This document shows, piece after piece, positions 62,306 through 64,000 of a stretch of DNA of 64,000 bases. Source of the stretch: CAVVIO01 sp963748095 (GTDB lineage Bacteria > Bacteroidota > Bacteroidia > Bacteroidales > UBA10428); NCBI GenBank assembly GCA_963748095.1, contig CAVVIO010000026.1, forward strand, positions 1 to 64,000, read 5' to 3'. The stretch's first letter is position 1, and each line of letters opens with the position of its first letter. The notes below the pieces were generated by a model that ran no database searches, was not told the DNA's origin, and saw nothing but the letters and a program-made list of their open reading frames with translations. Position numbers and translations under genes: made by a program.

Positions 62306-64000
62306 TTAATTAGTGTACAACAATGAAACAGCAATGGTACCGTTACCTGCATGCATACCAATAACCGGTGAAATATCAACAACAGATACTGGTTTTTTTC
62401 CGGTGATTTCCATCATTTTTAGTTCAGCCTTGTGGGCTCCCTCCGGGTTATGAGCATGTAAAACAATATAATTCCAAATCGATTTTCCGTGACTAATTTT
62501 TTCGATATGTTTAAATATTTTATTCAAACTGGCTTTTTGGCTAAAGGTTTTTCCAAACAAAATAGATTTACCTTCTTCATTCATAGAAATTACCGGGTTT
62601 ATACCCAAAACATTGGCAATAAATCCAGCTGGTTTAGAGACCCTTCCTCCTTTTATCATGTACTTTAAGTTTTTGACACTCACAAATATTTTAGCATTGG
62701 TAACATCGGTTTCCAACGATTTAACAATCGATTCAGGCGTTTTGCCCGCTTCAATATTTTGGGCGGCTTTGAGCACCAATAAACCAAGCGCACCGGATAA
62801 ATTTTTTGAGTCTATTGCATAAACCGGTTTTTTAAATTCTTTCTCGATTCGTTGCCCTGCTTTAATGCTGTTTGCATAAGTTCCGCTAAACTGCGAGGTG
62901 AGGTGTACCGAAATTATTGCGTCGTAATGCGAGGCCAGGTGAGCATATAAATTAGTGAAAGTGCGTTCATTAATCTGGGATGTTTTAGGGAATTCGGGGC
63001 TACTCTCTAGTAAATCGTAAAACTGCTCGGGTTGGATGGTTATTTTATCGAGGTAATGGTTGTCTCCAAAGTTTAAATTGATAGGCACGATATTAATTTG
63101 ATAAAAATCAATCAATTCCTGTGTCAGGTCGCAAGTGGAATCGGTAACTAAAGCAATGTTCCATTTTCTTTTGGTTATCATTTCCTGTTGGCGTTGCATG
63201 TCATCAACTTTCTGAAAAGTAATGGTTCCGGCATCTTTAAGTTTATAAAAAAGTTCAGCCGGATGATTGGTGTGGACATGAATCCGGCATGTATTTTCGG
63301 AACCTGCCACAACAACTGAATCGCCGTGCCCGGATAAAAACTGTTTTAATGATACATTACTGATTTTCAGGTTTTTTAGAATAGCTTCTGTGCAATACCT
63401 AAAACTAAGATCATCATCCACCATGTCTTCTGCATGAACCAGCGAAATATTTGCACTTCTTTCCAAAGTGAGACTCCTGATATTCCTGTTGTTTATAAAT
63501 TCAATTACGCCTTTAATAAAAACCACAAATCCTTTGGCACCTGCATCAACAAAACCATATTTTTTTAAGGCTTTTAGCTTTGAAGTTGTTTCGGTCAACG
63601 ATTTTTCCAACACCGTAATAGAATCGATAAACACTTTTTTAAAATCGTGTAATGCTTCTTTTTTACTGCTTAAAAAATCGGACCAATCACGGATAACACT
63701 TAACATTGTACCTTCAACGGGGTTGGCTACGGCTTCGTACATGTACGGGATTGAATTTCTTACGCTATCGGCAAATTCATGAAAAGTAATTACACGTTTG
63801 TTTTTTGTTTCATTGCTTAAACCATATAAAAACTGTGCGAAAATTACTCCCGAATTGCCTCTTGCCCCAATCAATGACGCTTCTGCTATATTCCCGATCG
63901 TTTTTTTATAGGACTTATCAGGTTTTATGGTATCGATTACTGCACGAATTGTGGATGCCAGGTTTGTTCCGGTATCTTTATCCCTTACAGGAAATACATT
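62306..64000 (-). CDS. DAK2-DegV (FakA-FakB-like) fatty-acid kinase fusion, 5' end beyond the window
   Basis: Partial at its 5' end: the frame continues past 63874 to the window edge. The visible 564 residues begin NVFPVRDKDTGTNLAST, the Mg-ATP-binding DhaL/DAK2 motif with its DxDxxxN acids. The DAK2 core follows (AEASLIGARGNSGVIFAQFL). The FakA middle domain has GHGDSVVVAGSENTCRIHVH, then TNHPAELF. From about residue 280 a DegV domain follows: IALVTDSTCDLTQELID, SQINERTFTNL, ISVHLTSQFSGTYANSI, and VSKPAGFIANVLGINPV. FakA phosphorylates a fatty acid presented by FakB (DegV); here both are in one chain. It is the promoter-proximal gene of the visible operon. Confidence 0.88.
   Translation of the reverse strand, partial: NVFPVRDKDTGTNLASTIRAVIDTIKPDKSYKKTIGNIAEASLIGARGNSGVIFAQFLYGLSNETKNKRVITFHEFADSVRNSIPYMYEAVANPVEGTMLSVIRDWSDFLSSKKEALHDFKKVFIDSITVLEKSLTETTSKLKALKKYGFVDAGAKGFVVFIKGVIEFINNRNIRSLTLERSANISLVHAEDMVDDDLSFRYCTEAILKNLKISNVSLKQFLSGHGDSVVVAGSENTCRIHVHTNHPAELFYKLKDAGTITFQKVDDMQRQQEMITKRKWNIALVTDSTCDLTQELIDFYQINIVPINLNFGDNHYLDKITIQPEQFYDLLESSPEFPKTSQINERTFTNLYAHLASHYDAIISVHLTSQFSGTYANSIKAGQRIEKEFKKPVYAIDSKNLSGALGLLVLKAAQNIEAGKTPESIVKSLETDVTNAKIFVSVKNLKYMIKGGRVSKPAGFIANVLGINPVISMNEEGKSILFGKTFSQKASLNKIFKHIEKISHGKSIWNYIVLHAHNPEGAHKAELKMMEITGKKPVSVVDISPVIGMHAGNGTIAVSLLYTN

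Overview
The window looks like a chromosomal segment of a Bacteroidota bacterium, most like Bacteroidales/Marinilabiliales. The signs are: AT-rich intergenic DNA without Shine-Dalgarno leaders; TAnnTTTG-type -7 promoter boxes; a short (286 aa) primary sigma factor; SurA/OstA envelope genes; a DUF2795 protein; a glycoside hydrolase with a C-terminal T9SS-type sorting region; and many secreted lipoproteins. No rRNA, tRNA, transposase, phage gene, integrase or CRISPR array was seen.

Layout. 0-4 kb: outer-membrane biogenesis (SurA-type lipoprotein, SurA with two parvulin domains, OstA/LptA-like protein). 4-9.4 kb: DUF2795, cobalamin adenosyltransferase, LolD/MacB-type ATPase, methyltransferase, recG, unknown membrane protein. 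9.5-16.6 kb: lipoprotein, paired tRNA methylthiotransferases (mtaB, miaB-like), a ferredoxin-NADP reductase-like enzyme, mutS2. 16.7-24.5 kb: a surface-polysaccharide-type group (two deacetylase-family proteins, FemAB-like and GNAT acyltransferases, a flippase, a GT4). 24.6-30.3 kb: FtsE-like ATPase, giant TPR protein and its beta-barrel partner. 30.3-42.4 kb: gyrB with a possible upstream structured RNA, alkD, dapF, htrA, rpoD, uvrB, an EEP-family protein, a cyclase-HD fusion. 42.5-48.6 kb: an acyl-activating/ACP/PlsC fusion, an MprF-like aminoacyl-phospholipid synthase, DUF1003. 48.6-60 kb: accessory region with a PIN toxin-antitoxin pair, two thioredoxin-like lipoproteins, tandem repeats and palindromes, a carbohydrate-esterase plus GH43 pair, two DUF2007 proteins and a broken HTH-membrane regulator. 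60.2-64 kb: an apparent operon of a FakA-FakB (DAK2-DegV) fusion running off the window, a DUF1295 membrane enzyme, a membrane-anchored peroxiredoxin and an SRPBCC protein.

The most striking global observation is that six otherwise complete genes (mutS2, gyrB, alkD, uvrB, an EEP-family protein, an XRE-membrane regulator) are each broken by exactly one surplus base, always net +1. In each, removing one base restores an uninterrupted, family-typical protein across the junction. Since gyrB is essential, either the consensus sequence carries insertion errors or the frame is corrected during expression; raw reads would decide. Other points of interest are a possible independent ncRNA before gyrB, a seven-copy 41-bp repeat, a six-copy 22-bp repeat, cassette-like boundary motifs around 49.6-52.7 kb, and several multi-domain fusions in lipid metabolism and signalling.
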